Shown here in pieces: positions 7,512 to 15,661 of a stretch of DNA of 64,000 nt (positions are counted from its first letter, which is position 1; each line of letters begins with the position of its first letter). The DNA comes from Acinetobacter pecorum (lineage in GTDB: Bacteria; Pseudomonadota; Gammaproteobacteria; Pseudomonadales; Moraxellaceae). The notes beneath the pieces were generated by a model that saw nothing but the letters and a program-made list of their open reading frames with translations, was not told where the DNA came from and searched no databases. Where the stretch lies: assembly GCF_014837015.1 (NCBI RefSeq), contig NZ_JACSPT010000005.1, forward strand, positions 122,930-186,929. The letters are read 5' to 3'. A program made the position numbers and the translations under genes.

Positions 7512-8982
7512 GCTGATAATTTAACAGTTCCAGACAATGCTGAATAGTTTTCCCCACGCGTTCCTGAGTTTCGATGAGAGAAATTTTCGGCCATGTAGCC
7601 CGCTCCCCTTCACGCTGTAAAATTTTAAAGAGATACGGCCTTGGATTCTGCAACATATAGCTATAGTGGCGCAGGCTATACTTACCGACAATATTCACAT
7701 CACCATAATAACGCTGATCCACCACCCCATAACCATGATCCAAAAGACGGCGTACAGGAGGCAAGCTTCCCGCATGTTCCCGAGCGAAATCCATCACTCC
7801 TTTGGTAATCACCGCGCCCTGACGGCGAACAATCCGTTGCGGCCAGCTTAAGGTACCTTTACGGAAACGTGAAATATCATCCTGCATAAATGGCACGATA
7901 TGCGGGTTGGTCTGACTGGCAATGGTATAATTGATATTATACAGGCGTGCCATTTTCTCCTGCGGAAAATCACTGCGCACACTGCCATCCACCCAACGGG
8001 TTGAACCCATATAAGGAGTATATTGACCGTCATAACGCTTGCTGGTCAAACGCACGGGTGGAAACAGAATTGGCACTGCACAAGAGGCCAGCACCGCACT
8101 CCAGACCAGCACATCCGGAGATGTGTAGGCATTCATGATGCGTGCGTCCTGTGCCCCATCATAAGGCGCAACTGCAATATTAATATGTAGGCCTGAGTTT
8201 TTCATAGCCTCTTCAAAGGTCAGATCACCCAGATTTTCGATCAGAAATTTTTTCAGATACTTCACATCGGCCAGACCACCATTGCCTTTCAGCAATTCGC
8301 TCATTGTGCGGAAATGAAAAGCCTCATGAAAGAAATTATGTCCCTTTAGTATATCGACATATTGTGACGGTTTGGACACGCCTAACATGGCTGTCATAAT
8401 GGCGCCCGCACTAGAACCCGACATGACTTTTGGTAATAAATCCTGCTCCATTAAGGCCTTGCATACGCCCGTATGAAACAGACCTAAAGTTGAACCACCA
8501 GAAAACATCAAGGCCGGTTGTCCATAAGCACGCTGACAATGCTGAAAATACTCTAATTTCTCTTCAATACTGAGGCAAGTACAGTCTATTGAAGCAATAT
8601 AGGCTAAACTCTGGCTGACTTCTTCGACATAATCTTCAATAATTTTTTTGGTACCAACGTAAGCTTCAGTGAACAACAGAGGATGGGCAATGTTAGCAAT
8701 ATCGTAGCTTAAGCCTTCACGCAAAATATACATCAGGTCACGGGTACGCTTTTGTTGTCGATAGCGTCTTAATTTACCCAGACGATGTGCAATTACTTCT
8801 GCATCAAAATACGGGGAGCTGTTATCAAATTTCCATTCCTGCGCACCTGACTCTTCATCTATTTTCAGGGCAATATATTTCCATTCTTCATAGGACTCAG
8901 CCTGTTGCAGCTGCTGCTTGAGCTTTTTGATCCGATAGGCCTGATGTGGATTAATGTCCTGAGTAAAATCTTTAAACAGCAT
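7471..8982 (-). CDS. Patatin-like phospholipase with N-terminal DUF3336-type domain
   Basis: 503 residues. A helical N-terminal region of about 150 residues resembles DUF3336, found on patatin-like triacylglycerol lipases. The patatin core begins with the oxyanion loop SGGSTLG (161-167), then GSSAG (189-193) with nucleophile Ser191, and the dyad aspartate in DGS (332-334; most relatives have DGG or DGA). The family hydrolyses acyl esters of phospholipids or neutral lipids. There is no signal peptide, so it acts in the cytosol or at the inner membrane. It is the first gene of a two-gene unit with the kinase-fold gene. The ATG at 8982 has only a modest ribosome site. Confidence 0.9.
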   Translation of the reverse strand: MLFKDFTQDINPHQAYRIKKLKQQLQQAESYEEWKYIALKIDEESGAQEWKFDNSSPYFDAEVIAHRLGKLRRYRQQKRTRDLMYILREGLSYDIANIAHPLLFTEAYVGTKKIIEDYVEEVSQSLAYIASIDCTCLSIEEKLEYFQHCQRAYGQPALMFSGGSTLGLFHTGVCKALMEQDLLPKVMSGSSAGAIMTAMLGVSKPSQYVDILKGHNFFHEAFHFRTMSELLKGNGGLADVKYLKKFLIENLGDLTFEEAMKNSGLHINIAVAPYDGAQDARIMNAYTSPDVLVWSAVLASCAVPILFPPVRLTSKRYDGQYTPYMGSTRWVDGSVRSDFPQEKMARLYNINYTIASQTNPHIVPFMQDDISRFRKGTLSWPQRIVRRQGAVITKGVMDFAREHAGSLPPVRRLLDHGYGVVDQRYYGDVNIVGKYSLRHYSYMLQNPRPYLFKILQREGERATWPKISLIETQERVGKTIQHCLELLNYQHASDPKPEYIATT

Positions 8983-9171
8983 CTGCCTTCTTCCCTATAT
9001 TTATTCTTGATACAGCTCGTACTCAGAGCCAGAAAATTTGTCCAAACTTTCTATCCTCTACAATAACGAAGATTCTCTACTTTAAGCAAATTATCATACT
9101 TTTCCGGCTTTGACTGTGTATTTTGCAGTGATACTATCTTAGGCATAATTTTAAATCTGTATGCTTAGATC

Positions 9172-10044
9172 ATGGCAAAAATTGAGTTACCTGACCATAT
9201 TTTAAATACCCTTTCAACTGTGCTGCAGCAGCTGCAGCAAAGCCTGCCCGAACTGAAAAAAAATCCTGATTTTTCTGCGCTTGCCTATAAGTGGCAAAAT
9301 GGTGAGCTCAAACCCATTCATCAGCTCAGACAGATAGAACTGGCCGATTTAAAAGGTATTGAGCGACAAAAAGAAAAAGTTATCCAGAATACTTTGCAGT
9401 TCTTAAAAGGCCTACCTGCCAATGATGTCTTGCTGACGGGTTCTCGTGGTACGGGTAAATCTTCTATTGTTCGCGCCCTGTTGACTGAATATGCAGAGCA
9501 AGGCTTGCGCCTGATTGAAATTGAACGGGATGATTTGTCTGATTTACCGCAAATCCAGCAACTCATTGCCGGACGTCCAGAGAAGTTTATTGTTTATTGT
9601 GACGATCTGGCTTTTAATGCCGAAGACGAAAATTATCGCAGTTTAAAAAGTGTTCTGGATGGTTCTTTACAATCCGGTTCCAGCAATTTTGTGATTTATG
9701 CGACCAGTAATCGTCGTCATTTATTACCCGAATTCATGCATGAAAATACGCCCGTTACCCGGGTTGATGTTCCGCAATATACCGAATTGCATCCGCAAGA
9801 AGCGATTGAAGAAAAAATCTCACTGTCTGACCGCTTTGGCTTATGGCTCTCTTTTTATCCAATGGATCAGAATCTGTATTTAGAAATTGTAGAGCATTAT
9901 CTTAAAAAGGCAGGCATGGAACTCACGCCAGAAACCCGTGCTGAAGCCCTACGCTGGTGTCAGGCACGCGGTCAACGTTCAGGACGCGCTGCCTATCAGT
10001 TTTCCAAGCACTGGATTGGTTCAACCCAACTAAATGCCTCTTAA
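9172..10044 (+). CDS. DUF815-family AAA+ ATPase
   Basis: 290 residues. The Walker A motif GSRGTGKS lies at 90-97 and Walker B KFIVYCDDLAF at about 138-147, followed by YATSNRRHLLPE, a sensor-1-like segment ending in an asparagine and arginines. This arrangement is that of DUF815 proteins, single-domain AAA+ ATPases of unknown function found across proteobacteria. About 60 N-terminal residues are helical and may bind a partner. Divergent from the patatin gene and closed by its own terminator. The ATG at 9172 is the first in frame and well placed. Confidence 0.88.
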   Translation: MAKIELPDHILNTLSTVLQQLQQSLPELKKNPDFSALAYKWQNGELKPIHQLRQIELADLKGIERQKEKVIQNTLQFLKGLPANDVLLTGSRGTGKSSIVRALLTEYAEQGLRLIEIERDDLSDLPQIQQLIAGRPEKFIVYCDDLAFNAEDENYRSLKSVLDGSLQSGSSNFVIYATSNRRHLLPEFMHENTPVTRVDVPQYTELHPQEAIEEKISLSDRFGLWLSFYPMDQNLYLEIVEHYLKKAGMELTPETRAEALRWCQARGQRSGRAAYQFSKHWIGSTQLNAS

Positions 10045-10050
10045 AAGCTT

Positions 10051-10078
10051 AAAAGCGACCGGTTCAGGTCGCTTTTTT
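10051..10078 (+). terminator. Terminator after the DUF815 gene
   Basis: Stem AAAAGCGACC/GGTCGCTTTT with a GGTTCA loop and T-run, 7 bp beyond the stop. It separates the ATPase gene from the next small gene. Confidence 0.9.
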
Positions 10079-10126
10079 CATATAAATCACTTATATAATA
10101 ATGATACTCAAAAGAAAATTAAAATT

Positions 10127-10447
10127 ATGGATGTCGGTGCAGTTCTCATTCAACTTAAGCCCTTACATATGCAGCAAGTTCATGACTGGCAGCGTACTTT
10201 AAAAGCACGTCAAGACAAAGTGATTGAGACGCTTAAGGCTGAACAGGTTCATGTCGAGTCCTGGTTTTATCTGCAACTTCATGGTCAGGACTATTTGATT
10301 GCATATATGCGCGCCGACAACATTCAAAAAGCGAAAAATATTGCAAAATTCAGTACTTTTCCGATTGACCAAGTGCACAAACAGTTTAAAGCATCATGGC
10401 AGGCTGTTTATCCCGCTGAATTATTATTGGATGCTACAGCTACCTGA
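10127..10447 (+). CDS. DUF6176-like small protein
   Basis: 107 residues from ATG 10127. A longer open frame reaches back to 10034 but would include the upstream terminator, so it is rejected. The VESWFYLQLHGQDYLIAYMRA core and the IDQVHKQF segment fit the small DUF6176 group, whose role is unknown; it is likely a compact alpha/beta barrel-type protein. No signal or membrane segment. A TATAAT-like box near 10094-10100 could be its own promoter. A converging terminator follows at 10503. Confidence 0.7.
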   Translation: MDVGAVLIQLKPLHMQQVHDWQRTLKARQDKVIETLKAEQVHVESWFYLQLHGQDYLIAYMRADNIQKAKNIAKFSTFPIDQVHKQFKASWQAVYPAELLLDATAT

Positions 10448-10502
10448 TTTATTAGCACAACTATTTAAAGATTTTTTGTAAAATAGATATCCCATCAAAA
10501 AT

Positions 10503-10532
10503 AAAAAAGCCCCAGTAATACAGGGCTTTTTT
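10503..10532. terminator. Bidirectional terminator between converging genes
   Basis: AAAAGCCC/GGGCTTTT stem with flanking A- and T-runs, usable from both sides; it lies 11 bp from the stop of the minus-strand lipoprotein gene. Confidence 0.85.
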
Positions 10533-10543
10533 GACCTCTCGAA

Positions 10544-11590
10544 TTATTGTTTATTACCAATAATGGTAGACCACAGCAAGTCCTCAATTTCACTACCATT
10601 GAAATAAACAGTAGCCTTTAACGATTCAGGCTGGTTCTGTTTGACCTCAATTACCTGATCATAGCTGTCCTTAATTCTAAGCACGCCCTCTTTTGGCAAA
10701 TGCTTATAGTTATTTAAAACGGTTTCATCCATTTTGAATGGTGTGCTGGTATTAAAATCAAAACTGTAACGATAATCTGCCAGATCAGGCTGACCGATAA
10801 TCGTACCACGACTGGTTAAGGTACGAATCCCATTACTGCCACTGCCATAATCATCGACCAGGCTGTACTTATAATTACGCACCTGCAGATATTCTTTGCT
10901 CTTTGTATCAAACGCGGTTCCAGAAGTACCCGTCTGAACGTCCTCGGCTATACGCTGAAATTCCAACTGATCGATTTGATAAGATTCGGATTGCCCCATG
11001 TTATTTTTGGTCTTTCGATGCACAATTGTGCCAGAAATCAGGTAGTCGTCCTTGAGATTAAAATCTACATTTGAACCATAACGGACATTGCTAAAGCTTA
11101 AAGTCGTCGTGTCACCGCTCACCGTCTGAGTAATAGTGGAGCCTTTACGATAAGTCTTGTCCAGAATAATACAGTTCTCTCTATCCGTTTTTAATTTGAG
11201 AGTCTTGACTGCACCATTGGTATTTACTTCTGAGCAGATCAGATTTGGGTATTTAATACTATTGATGCCCAGATTATAAATCTTGATGATACGTGCAGTA
11301 CGCCCATAAGGATAATCTGCAAATACTTCACCAATCATATGACCTAGAGCAACGTTATAGTCGGTATCATTGCTGGTATCTCCAGAAATTTTATCGCGAA
11401 TTTTATCCACAATATCCTGATCTTCAAAAGGGACAAACTCTTCTGAAAGCTCAGGAGAAATGCTTTCCTTCGGAACATTTGGAGGGGTAGTGACTGTAGG
11501 ATTATCTGAGCCACTTCCACCACCTCCGCCACACGCACTCAGTAAACCCGATACAAGAGCCACACCAAAGAGAGAAATCTGCTTTTTCAT
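10544..11590 (-). CDS. Uncharacterised lipoprotein
   Basis: 348 residues with a classical lipoprotein signal: MKKQ, hydrophobic stretch, lipobox LLSAC with the acylated cysteine at position 20, then a Gly/Ser linker (GGGGGSGS) that usually carries the protein away from the membrane. The residue after Cys is Gly, not Asp, so outer-membrane sorting is expected. The mature part is strand-rich, acidic and polar with no domain I recognise. Its cysteines (in NLICSE and ENCII, about 40 residues apart) could form a disulfide in the periplasm. The ribosome site GGGA precedes ATG 11590. It has a long leader with a GC-rich structured segment. Confidence 0.82.
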   Translation of the reverse strand: MKKQISLFGVALVSGLLSACGGGGGSGSDNPTVTTPPNVPKESISPELSEEFVPFEDQDIVDKIRDKISGDTSNDTDYNVALGHMIGEVFADYPYGRTARIIKIYNLGINSIKYPNLICSEVNTNGAVKTLKLKTDRENCIILDKTYRKGSTITQTVSGDTTTLSFSNVRYGSNVDFNLKDDYLISGTIVHRKTKNNMGQSESYQIDQLEFQRIAEDVQTGTSGTAFDTKSKEYLQVRNYKYSLVDDYGSGSNGIRTLTSRGTIIGQPDLADYRYSFDFNTSTPFKMDETVLNNYKHLPKEGVLRIKDSYDQVIEVKQNQPESLKATVYFNGSEIEDLLWSTIIGNKQ

Positions 11591-12088
11591 AAAATTTATT
11601 CCCTGAAATTTCTTTGCATTTTTATTTGGTTATTTCTAAAGATTAACTACCTCGAAACCAAACAGCTCGAACGCTCTGCTTGCCGGTGATATTTCTTCCT
11701 GGCAACCAGCTTTTTCCCTTGATAGCGCTTTAACTTTAAACAAAGTAAATTTTTGTTCTGTAATTTTAATGTATATTTCAAACAATAATGACCACAAGAA
11801 ATGAAGCTCTTTTTTAATCACACCTCCTCACTACACCTGCTTTATAGCCAATTTATAGTGCTTTCAATCAGGTCAATTTACTTTGCAACAAAGCTTATTA
11901 ATTTTGTAATCATTAAGTTAATGATGTATTAATCTTTCTTTTTACACTGAATCAGGCTTATTTCTTCTTATTTTTTATACCTGCGTCCAAAGAAGAATAT
12001 TGAAAGATAGGATGATTTTAGACCATAGAAAACGACCCTTCCGATATTATAAAATTCTTGCTTATTTACAGAAAATTCAAAGCATCAA
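11591..12088. other. Intergenic region with a GC-rich leader segment
   Basis: About 500 bp. Most is AT-rich, but 11645-11730 is distinctly GC-richer and on the minus strand can form short stems (for example TTGCC with GGCAA, loop 16). It lies in the presumed 5' leader of the lipoprotein gene. I recognise no riboswitch class. A 61-codon minus frame here is not convincing. Confidence 0.5.
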
Positions 12089-13048
12089 TTATTTAAGATA
12101 GGCCACAGCTTCACTGGCTTTTTTCCAGCGTTTATATTCAAACATGTTCTGATCCGCTTGTGCGAGTGCTGCAAATAGACCCTGACTCGGATGACGCATT
12201 GCCAGACCAATTGCTGCGCCAATATTTGCTTCTGCAAAAGCAGCAATTAAACGGTCGAGCAACGTTTCAGCACCCGTTTTATCATTTTCCACACTGAGCA
12301 TCACAAATTCATCTCCACCCAAACGGGCGACAATGTCATTGATGCGCACATTATCTCGTAACACTTGAGCTGCATTCTGAATCAGCCTGTCACCTTCTTC
12401 ATGCCCCAAACTATCATTCACTTTTTTCAGATCATTCAGGTCAATAAATAATACAGCAGCAGGATGACCATATTGCTTGCAACGTTCTTCCTCTGCTCGC
12501 AGAAATTTGTCCCAGGCACGGCGATTATACAATCCGGTCAATTCATCTTTACTGGCTTCTTCCTGGAGTAATTCACGCTGTCGCACCTGCTCAATCTGGC
12601 GTAACTCTGCCTGCAAAATCGAACTGAGCAATTGCCCTAACAACTCGACCAGTTGCATATCTTGAACAATAGCTTCTGATTTGATTTCAGGATCGATCGC
12701 ACAAAGTGTTCCGAACAGACTGCCATCTTCTTTAACGAGTGGCTGGCCAATATAAGATTTTATACAGACCTGCTGATTAATCGGCGCTGTGGCATATAAA
12801 GGAATTACTTCTGAACGGGGTGCAATTCTAGGCGCTTTACCTGCCACCATATGAAAGCAGAAGGAATCTGCCCACTGAAAAACTTGTCGAGGTTGTACGC
12901 CATAGCCATGGTCTTCCGTTTGCAGGACGATCCAGTCCAGACCTTCTACCCGGGTGATCATCCATAAATCAAAGCCAAAATGCTTATGCAGAAACTGCAA
13001 TACCGCCTGTCCCGCATCCTGAAAACTTTTAAAATTGATATTTTCCAT
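12089..13048 (-). CDS. GAF-GGDEF diguanylate cyclase
   Basis: 319 residues from ATG 13048 (a TTG at 13069 in frame is less likely). Residues about 10-150 form a GAF-type sensor (SYIGQPLVKEDGSLFGTLCAIDP is typical of GAF domains in signalling cyclases). After a short coiled linker comes the GGDEF domain, starting at DELTGLYNRRAW. The active-site signature ARLGGDEF is intact (GGDEF 244-248), and an RxxD inhibitory site (235-238) lies five residues before it, so an active, product-inhibited enzyme making cyclic di-GMP from two GTP is expected. No membrane segment, hence cytosolic. The ligand of the GAF domain is unknown. Confidence 0.92.
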   Translation of the reverse strand: MENINFKSFQDAGQAVLQFLHKHFGFDLWMITRVEGLDWIVLQTEDHGYGVQPRQVFQWADSFCFHMVAGKAPRIAPRSEVIPLYATAPINQQVCIKSYIGQPLVKEDGSLFGTLCAIDPEIKSEAIVQDMQLVELLGQLLSSILQAELRQIEQVRQRELLQEEASKDELTGLYNRRAWDKFLRAEEERCKQYGHPAAVLFIDLNDLKKVNDSLGHEEGDRLIQNAAQVLRDNVRINDIVARLGGDEFVMLSVENDKTGAETLLDRLIAAFAEANIGAAIGLAMRHPSQGLFAALAQADQNMFEYKRWKKASEAVAYLK

Positions 13049-13216
13049 CCGAAGCAATCTCTGCTGCAAACTTATAAAAGCTGTATGATTTAAACCGAAG
13101 CTATTAAACGATTTTCAAGTTTCAATAGAATATTTGAGTTTTAAATAAAATTATAAATAAATACAGATATTCACAGCATCTCGTTTCTATTAAGTTCTCA
13201 TTTAAAAAGTCACATT

Positions 13217-13250
13217 AAAAAGAAAGAGGCCCAAACCTCTTCCTTTTTTT
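13217..13250 (-). terminator. Terminator of tsaD
   Basis: On the minus strand AAGGAAGAGG pairs with CCTCTTTCTT (loop of six) and a T-run follows, starting 10 bp after the tsaD stop. Confidence 0.85.
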
Positions 13251-13259
13251 GGCTGAAAT

Positions 13260-14276
13260 CTATGCCTCTGTCGGATTAGTCAATTCCGTCATCGGCCAGC
13301 GTGGTGTTGTGGTCACGGCCAAACCATCTTGCTGACCTGCTTTTAAACGTTGATAACCGGCAAAGGCAATCATGGCACCGTTGTCGGTACATAAAGCCGG
13401 TTCTGCATAGTACACAGTTGCTTTTATTTTCGCCAAGTCAGCCTCTAGGCGTTCACGTAAACGCTTGTTGGCGCTGACACCACCGGCAATCACCAGACGT
13501 TTAAGCCCCGTTTGCTTCAGTGCTTTCACCGACTTTTTCACTAAAGTATCGACAATTGCTTCTTGGAAACTGGCTGCAATGTCGGCATCGCGGTTTTCAT
13601 CACCCAGTTTCTTCATTTGGACAGAAACAGCCGTTTTTAAACCGCTAAATGAAAATTCCAGACCTTGATGCAGCATTGGACGTGGGAATGCAAATGCATT
13701 CGGATCACCCTGCTCCGCCAGTTTGGAGATATTCGGACCGCCCGGATATGGCAGACCCATCATTTTTGCGACTTTATCAAAGGCTTCACCGGCAGCATCA
13801 TCAATCGATTCGCCTAGCAATTCATACTGACCAATACCGTACGCTGCCATAAGCTGTGAGTGACCGCCAGAAACCAGAAGTGCTACAAATGGAAACTCAG
13901 GTGGTGTTTTAGACAATAATGGCGCCAGCATATGGCCTTCCATATGATGCACACCAATCGCTGGTTTATTCAGCGCAAAGGCCAAAGTACGACCAAACAG
14001 CGCACCGGTCATTAGCGCACCCATCAGACCTGGACCACGCGTATAAGCGACAGCATCAATTTCTGATTTTTTCACGCCACTTTGTTCGAGCAGCTCATTA
14101 ATAAGGGGGATTAATTTACGTACATGATCACGCGACGCCAGTTCCGGAACCACACCGCCATATTCTGCATGCAGTTTAATTTGACTATAAAGCACCTGTC
14201 CGCGTAACCCCAACTCGCTGTCATAAAGTGCAAGCCCTGTTTCATCACACGACGTTTCCAAGCCTAAAACGATCAT
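13260..14276 (-). CDS. tsaD: tRNA N6-threonylcarbamoyladenosine transferase subunit TsaD
   Basis: 338 residues, standard length. TsaD transfers the threonylcarbamoyl group from TC-AMP onto A37 of ANN-decoding tRNAs, working with TsaB and TsaE. The start [14 protein letters not shown] is the family signature; metal-binding His111 and His115 lie in HHMEGH, with SGGHSQL and [18 protein letters not shown] following and the ASKH-fold DNGAMIA near the C-terminus. The open frame runs 30 codons further upstream to 14366, but ATG 14276 is the conserved start and is preceded by a promoter at 14317-14344 that would fall inside the longer version. Divergent from rpsU. Confidence 0.97.
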   Translation of the reverse strand: MIVLGLETSCDETGLALYDSELGLRGQVLYSQIKLHAEYGGVVPELASRDHVRKLIPLINELLEQSGVKKSEIDAVAYTRGPGLMGALMTGALFGRTLAFALNKPAIGVHHMEGHMLAPLLSKTPPEFPFVALLVSGGHSQLMAAYGIGQYELLGESIDDAAGEAFDKVAKMMGLPYPGGPNISKLAEQGDPNAFAFPRPMLHQGLEFSFSGLKTAVSVQMKKLGDENRDADIAASFQEAIVDTLVKKSVKALKQTGLKRLVIAGGVSANKRLRERLEADLAKIKATVYYAEPALCTDNGAMIAFAGYQRLKAGQQDGLAVTTTPRWPMTELTNPTEA

Positions 14277-14316
14277 TAAACTGCCTATAACCTGTATCAA
14301 ATCTATTGCAGCAACT

Positions 14317-14344
14317 ATTATAGGCTTGTGGTATGAGATGTAAA
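14317..14344 (-). promoter_or_regulatory. Sigma-70 promoter of tsaD
   Basis: TTTACA, 16-bp spacer, TATAAT on the minus strand, placing the transcript start about 35 bp before ATG 14276. Confidence 0.7.
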
Positions 14345-14422
14345 TGAGTAAAATACTGACCTTCACTTGTGATCTGGGGCAATTCGGCCCTGATCTTATC
14401 CATAACTTAATGAGGATTCTTC

Positions 14423-14638
14423 ATGCCACAAGTTAAATTGAAAGAAGGCGAACCAGTAGACGTAGCTATCCGTCGTTTCAAACGTTCATGCGAAAAAGCG
14501 GGCGTTCTAGCTGACGTACGTAAGCGCGAATTCTACGAAAAACCAACTCAAGAACGTAAGCGCAAAAAAGCTGCTGCTGTTAAACGCTATCAAAAGAAAT
14601 TGGCGCGTGAATCAGTACGTACTACTCGCCTTTACTAA
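14423..14638 (+). CDS. rpsU: 30S ribosomal protein S21
   Basis: 71 residues, the usual size, rich in Lys and Arg ([27 protein letters not shown]). S21 sits on the platform of the small subunit near the anti-Shine-Dalgarno region and aids initiation. GAGGA lies 8-9 bp before ATG 14423. In gammaproteobacteria rpsU usually heads a macromolecular-synthesis operon with dnaG and rpoD; here it is followed only by the yqeY-like gene before the strand switches. Synonymous codon choice looks optimised, as expected of a ribosomal gene. Confidence 0.98.
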
Positions 14639-14671
14639 GATTAATTTGTGATTGACTGCTTGGAATAGATA

Positions 14672-15118
14672 ATGACTACTTTAAAAAACCAGATTACTGA
14701 CGTATTGAAAGCCACCATGCGTGCCAAGGATATGCCGAAGTTGACGGTCATTCGTAGTCTACAGGCAGCAATTAAGCAAATCGAAGTCGATGAGCGCAAA
14801 GAACTTGACGACGCTCAGGTTCTTGCGGTCATTGAAAAGCAAATTAAACAACGTAAAGAATCGATCAAAGCCTTTGAAGGTGCTGGTCGAGAAGATTTAG
14901 CTAGTAAGGAACAAGCCGAAGTTGAGGTTCTCTCTCAATTTCTACCAGAAGCTATGACTGAGGAAGAACTTGATTCCCTGATTGCGCAAACAATTGAAGC
15001 GCAACAAGCTACTAGCATGAAAGATATGGGTAAGGTGATGAATTCTCTGCGTCCGCTCATAGCCGGGCGCGCCGATCCTGCACAAGTTTCTGCCAAAATT
15101 AAAGCAAAACTTGCTTAA
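14672..15118 (+). CDS. yqeY: GatB/YqeY domain protein
   Basis: 148 residues, the full length of stand-alone YqeY proteins, which share the helical tail domain of amidotransferase subunit GatB and may bind tRNA. Conserved segments visible: MRAKDMPKLTVIRSLQAAIKQ at the N-terminus, IEKQIKQRKESI, EQAEVEVLSQFLPEAMTEEEL and the MGKVMNSLRPLIAGRADPAQVS end. Its job remains unproven. It begins 33 bp after rpsU and is almost certainly in the same transcript, consistent with a translation-linked function. Confidence 0.93.
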   Translation: MTTLKNQITDVLKATMRAKDMPKLTVIRSLQAAIKQIEVDERKELDDAQVLAVIEKQIKQRKESIKAFEGAGREDLASKEQAEVEVLSQFLPEAMTEEELDSLIAQTIEAQQATSMKDMGKVMNSLRPLIAGRADPAQVSAKIKAKLA

Positions 15119-15195
15119 TTTCCCATTTTAAATTTAAATCTATTTTTGCGTTGAACTGCCCTTTTTCTGGACAGTTCTTAGCATGTTCTTATTTT

Positions 15196-15555
15196 TTATT
15201 GCAAATTACAATCTACATGATAACGCTTAAGTAGTTGCATCTCTTTAGATAACTTCACTTCTCTAATTACATCCTGTTTAGTCATATTTTGAAACTGACG
15301 ATCCAGATAGATACGATTCTGGTCAGCAGCCTGATACAGGCGATCGACATAGCGCCCTACAATCCCACAAAATTTTGCATTTTGCTCAGGACTAAATCCT
15401 TGCTGCTGCGGATTCAAGCTGCTTAAAAATTGCCGTGATTCTTTTTTATAATCAGCATTAATTTGTTCTACTGCTGCTACATATTCAACTGCACTTGCAG
15501 CAAAAACCCCATAATTCCAGTCCAGTAAACATACGCCTAATAATATTCTTTTCAT
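15196..15555 (-). CDS. Small exported protein, uncharacterised
   Basis: 119 residues from ATG 15555. The N-terminus MKRILLGVCLLDWNYGVFAA looks like a cleavable Sec signal with AxA-like cleavage after position 20. The frame is open to 15588, but the extra residues would precede the basic n-region. The mature part is helical and charged, with two cysteines (one in AKFCGIV, one in the HVDCNLQ tail) that could be linked in the periplasm. No family recognised. It lies about 100 bp upstream of the stop-to-stop gap before the BepA-like gene but in its own unit. Confidence 0.65.
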   Translation of the reverse strand: MKRILLGVCLLDWNYGVFAASAVEYVAAVEQINADYKKESRQFLSSLNPQQQGFSPEQNAKFCGIVGRYVDRLYQAADQNRIYLDRQFQNMTKQDVIREVKLSKEMQLLKRYHVDCNLQ

Positions 15556-15661
15556 ATAATGCTTCAAACTGATACATACTATCTTCAAAAAAGATTGTAG
15601 CTTGATTCAAGATATCCTTGCTATATCATTCCGATACAAAAATTTGAAATCCAGCTCATGG

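Noticed and set aside
10034..10126. N-terminal extension of the DUF6176-like gene
   Set aside because: It would read through an intrinsic terminator at 10051-10078 and its sequence is unlike the family.
11636..11821. 61-codon minus-strand frame in the spacer upstream of the lipoprotein gene
   Set aside because: No motif, weak start, and the coding-like GC rise is better explained by the structured leader.
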